The notes under the pieces are model-generated. The model did no database searches. It saw nothing but the letters and a program-made list of their open reading frames with translations, and was not told the DNA's origin. A DNA stretch of 64,000 nt from Planctomycetaceae bacterium (GTDB lineage: Bacteria > Planctomycetota > Planctomycetia > Pirellulales > Pirellulaceae), in the NCBI GenBank assembly GCA_020638995.1, contig JACKHM010000001.1, forward strand, positions 1,860,001 to 1,924,000. The letters run 5' to 3'. The translations under genes and the position numbers were made by a program. Positions 63,488 through 64,000 of this stretch are shown here, piece after piece; the stretch's first letter is position 1; the number at the start of each line of letters is the position of its first letter.

Positions 63488-64000
63488 TCATTCGATTGTT
63501 TCCTCCGTTTTAACAGCGGGCCTCGTGCGGTGCACTAGTTTGCGGACGATCAAGGGAAAGATTCCAAGCAAGGCAAAAGCAGCAATGATCTGGGCGAGCT
63601 CTTGCGGCGAGAGAACCGCGCCGATTCCTTCGCTGGCCAAGGCCCGAAGATTTGGCAGCGACGAACCGGCGTAGACGTAGACAATCGTTGCCGGAAGCAT
63701 CCCAAGCTGGCTGATCCACCAATAGGTTCGAGTACGAATCGGGGTCAGCCCCATTACAAGGTTAATCATCCAAAACGGAACGGCCGGTATGAGTCGGAGC
63801 GTGAATAGATAGAAGGCACCCTCACGCTCCAGTGCTTGATTGAAGCCGGCGAGCCTCGCCCCAAACCTCTTTTGAATCGTCTCGCGAACGAGGTGGCGAC
63901 TCAACAAAAATGCCACGGTCGCTCCAGTCGTCGATCCAAAACTCACTAACGGCACGCCCTGCCAGAATCCAAAGTACCATCCATAGATCAACGTCATGCC
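63488..64000 (-). CDS. TVP38/TMEM64 (DedA-like) membrane protein, N-terminus beyond window
   Basis: Partial gene: the C-terminal 170 residues are visible and the start lies beyond the right edge. Four or so helices, with the SNARE-associated/VTT pattern: FWQGVPLVSFGSTTGATVAF, then a GARLAGFN loop, LRLIPAVPFWMINLVMG, and YWWISQLGMLPATIVYVY. The family are putative lipid scramblases or transporters. It is often fused or adjacent to MerA-like flavoproteins; here gdhA lies between. A downstream polar tail ends in TEETIE. Confidence 0.88.
   Translation of the reverse strand, partial: GMTLIYGWYFGFWQGVPLVSFGSTTGATVAFLLSRHLVRETIQKRFGARLAGFNQALEREGAFYLFTLRLIPAVPFWMINLVMGLTPIRTRTYWWISQLGMLPATIVYVYAGSSLPNLRALASEGIGAVLSPQELAQIIAAFALLGIFPLIVRKLVHRTRPAVKTEETIE

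Overview
The window reads as chromosomal DNA of a planctomycete, probably of the Pirellula/Rhodopirellula kind. This rests on gene families rather than any rRNA: a DUF1501 Tat protein, a giant PVC-type haem-binding protein fused to a ThuA domain, DUF1080 and DUF6807 proteins, a Ser/Thr kinase with an N-terminal membrane domain, an ECF sigma factor with a tiny membrane partner, many exported repeat proteins, and frequent GTG/TTG starts. I see no tRNA, rRNA, CRISPR array, transposase or prophage. About 52 protein genes are supported, two of them cut by the window edges.

Layout. 1-4.3 kb (minus): a tightly coupled ExbB-ExbD-ExbD motor operon with a VWA protein, a TPR protein and an edge-truncated exported protein. 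4.4-6.1 kb: bioD and a DUF6807 protein. 6.2-12.6 kb (minus): a complete dipeptide/oligopeptide ABC importer (binding lipoprotein, two permeases, two ATPases). 13-24.5 kb: a DUF4476 protein, SDRs, a Dnmt2-like methyltransferase coupled to a sugar isomerase, a divergent NAD epimerase, an MFS carrier, a HEAT/TPR protein and a SASA esterase. 24.5-31.5 kb: a PQQ-propeller protein, a divergent FabD-like/FabG-like pair, and a divergent Ser/Thr kinase and FHA-EAL pair. 31.6-34 kb: an amidohydrolase and a DUF1501 protein. 34.2-39.6 kb (plus): ApbE, an FMN-binding TPR protein, a nucleotidyltransferase-like protein and a NapH-NapG-like polyferredoxin. 39.6-47 kb: an anchored methyltransferase, a HerA-like ATPase, a beta-helix protein, ECF sigma, LepB and small membrane proteins. 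47-54 kb: the PVC cytochrome protein, DUF1080, a lipoprotein and a small protein. 54-60.5 kb: xerC/D, a rhomboid protease, hisB-hisC-hisD, a cupin and a methyltransferase. 60.5-64 kb (minus): TVP38, glutamate dehydrogenase and a MerA/Lpd-like flavoprotein.

What stands out: (1) a protein with the Dnmt2 signature CFT motif whose catalytic PPC cysteine is replaced by valine, overlapping a sugar isomerase gene by one base; (2) an ApbE/FMN-bind/polyferredoxin cluster that looks like a flavinylation-based extracytoplasmic electron-transfer module, with an internal Tat-like motif marking a NapH-NapG fusion; (3) a kinase divergently paired with an FHA-EAL protein that keeps all EAL residues I could check; (4) two matching inverted repeats in one divergent promoter region, an ECF-type promoter in front of the sigma gene, and a 20-bp tandem repeat before the DUF1080 gene. 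Functions are assigned by reading motifs by eye; no database search was run.
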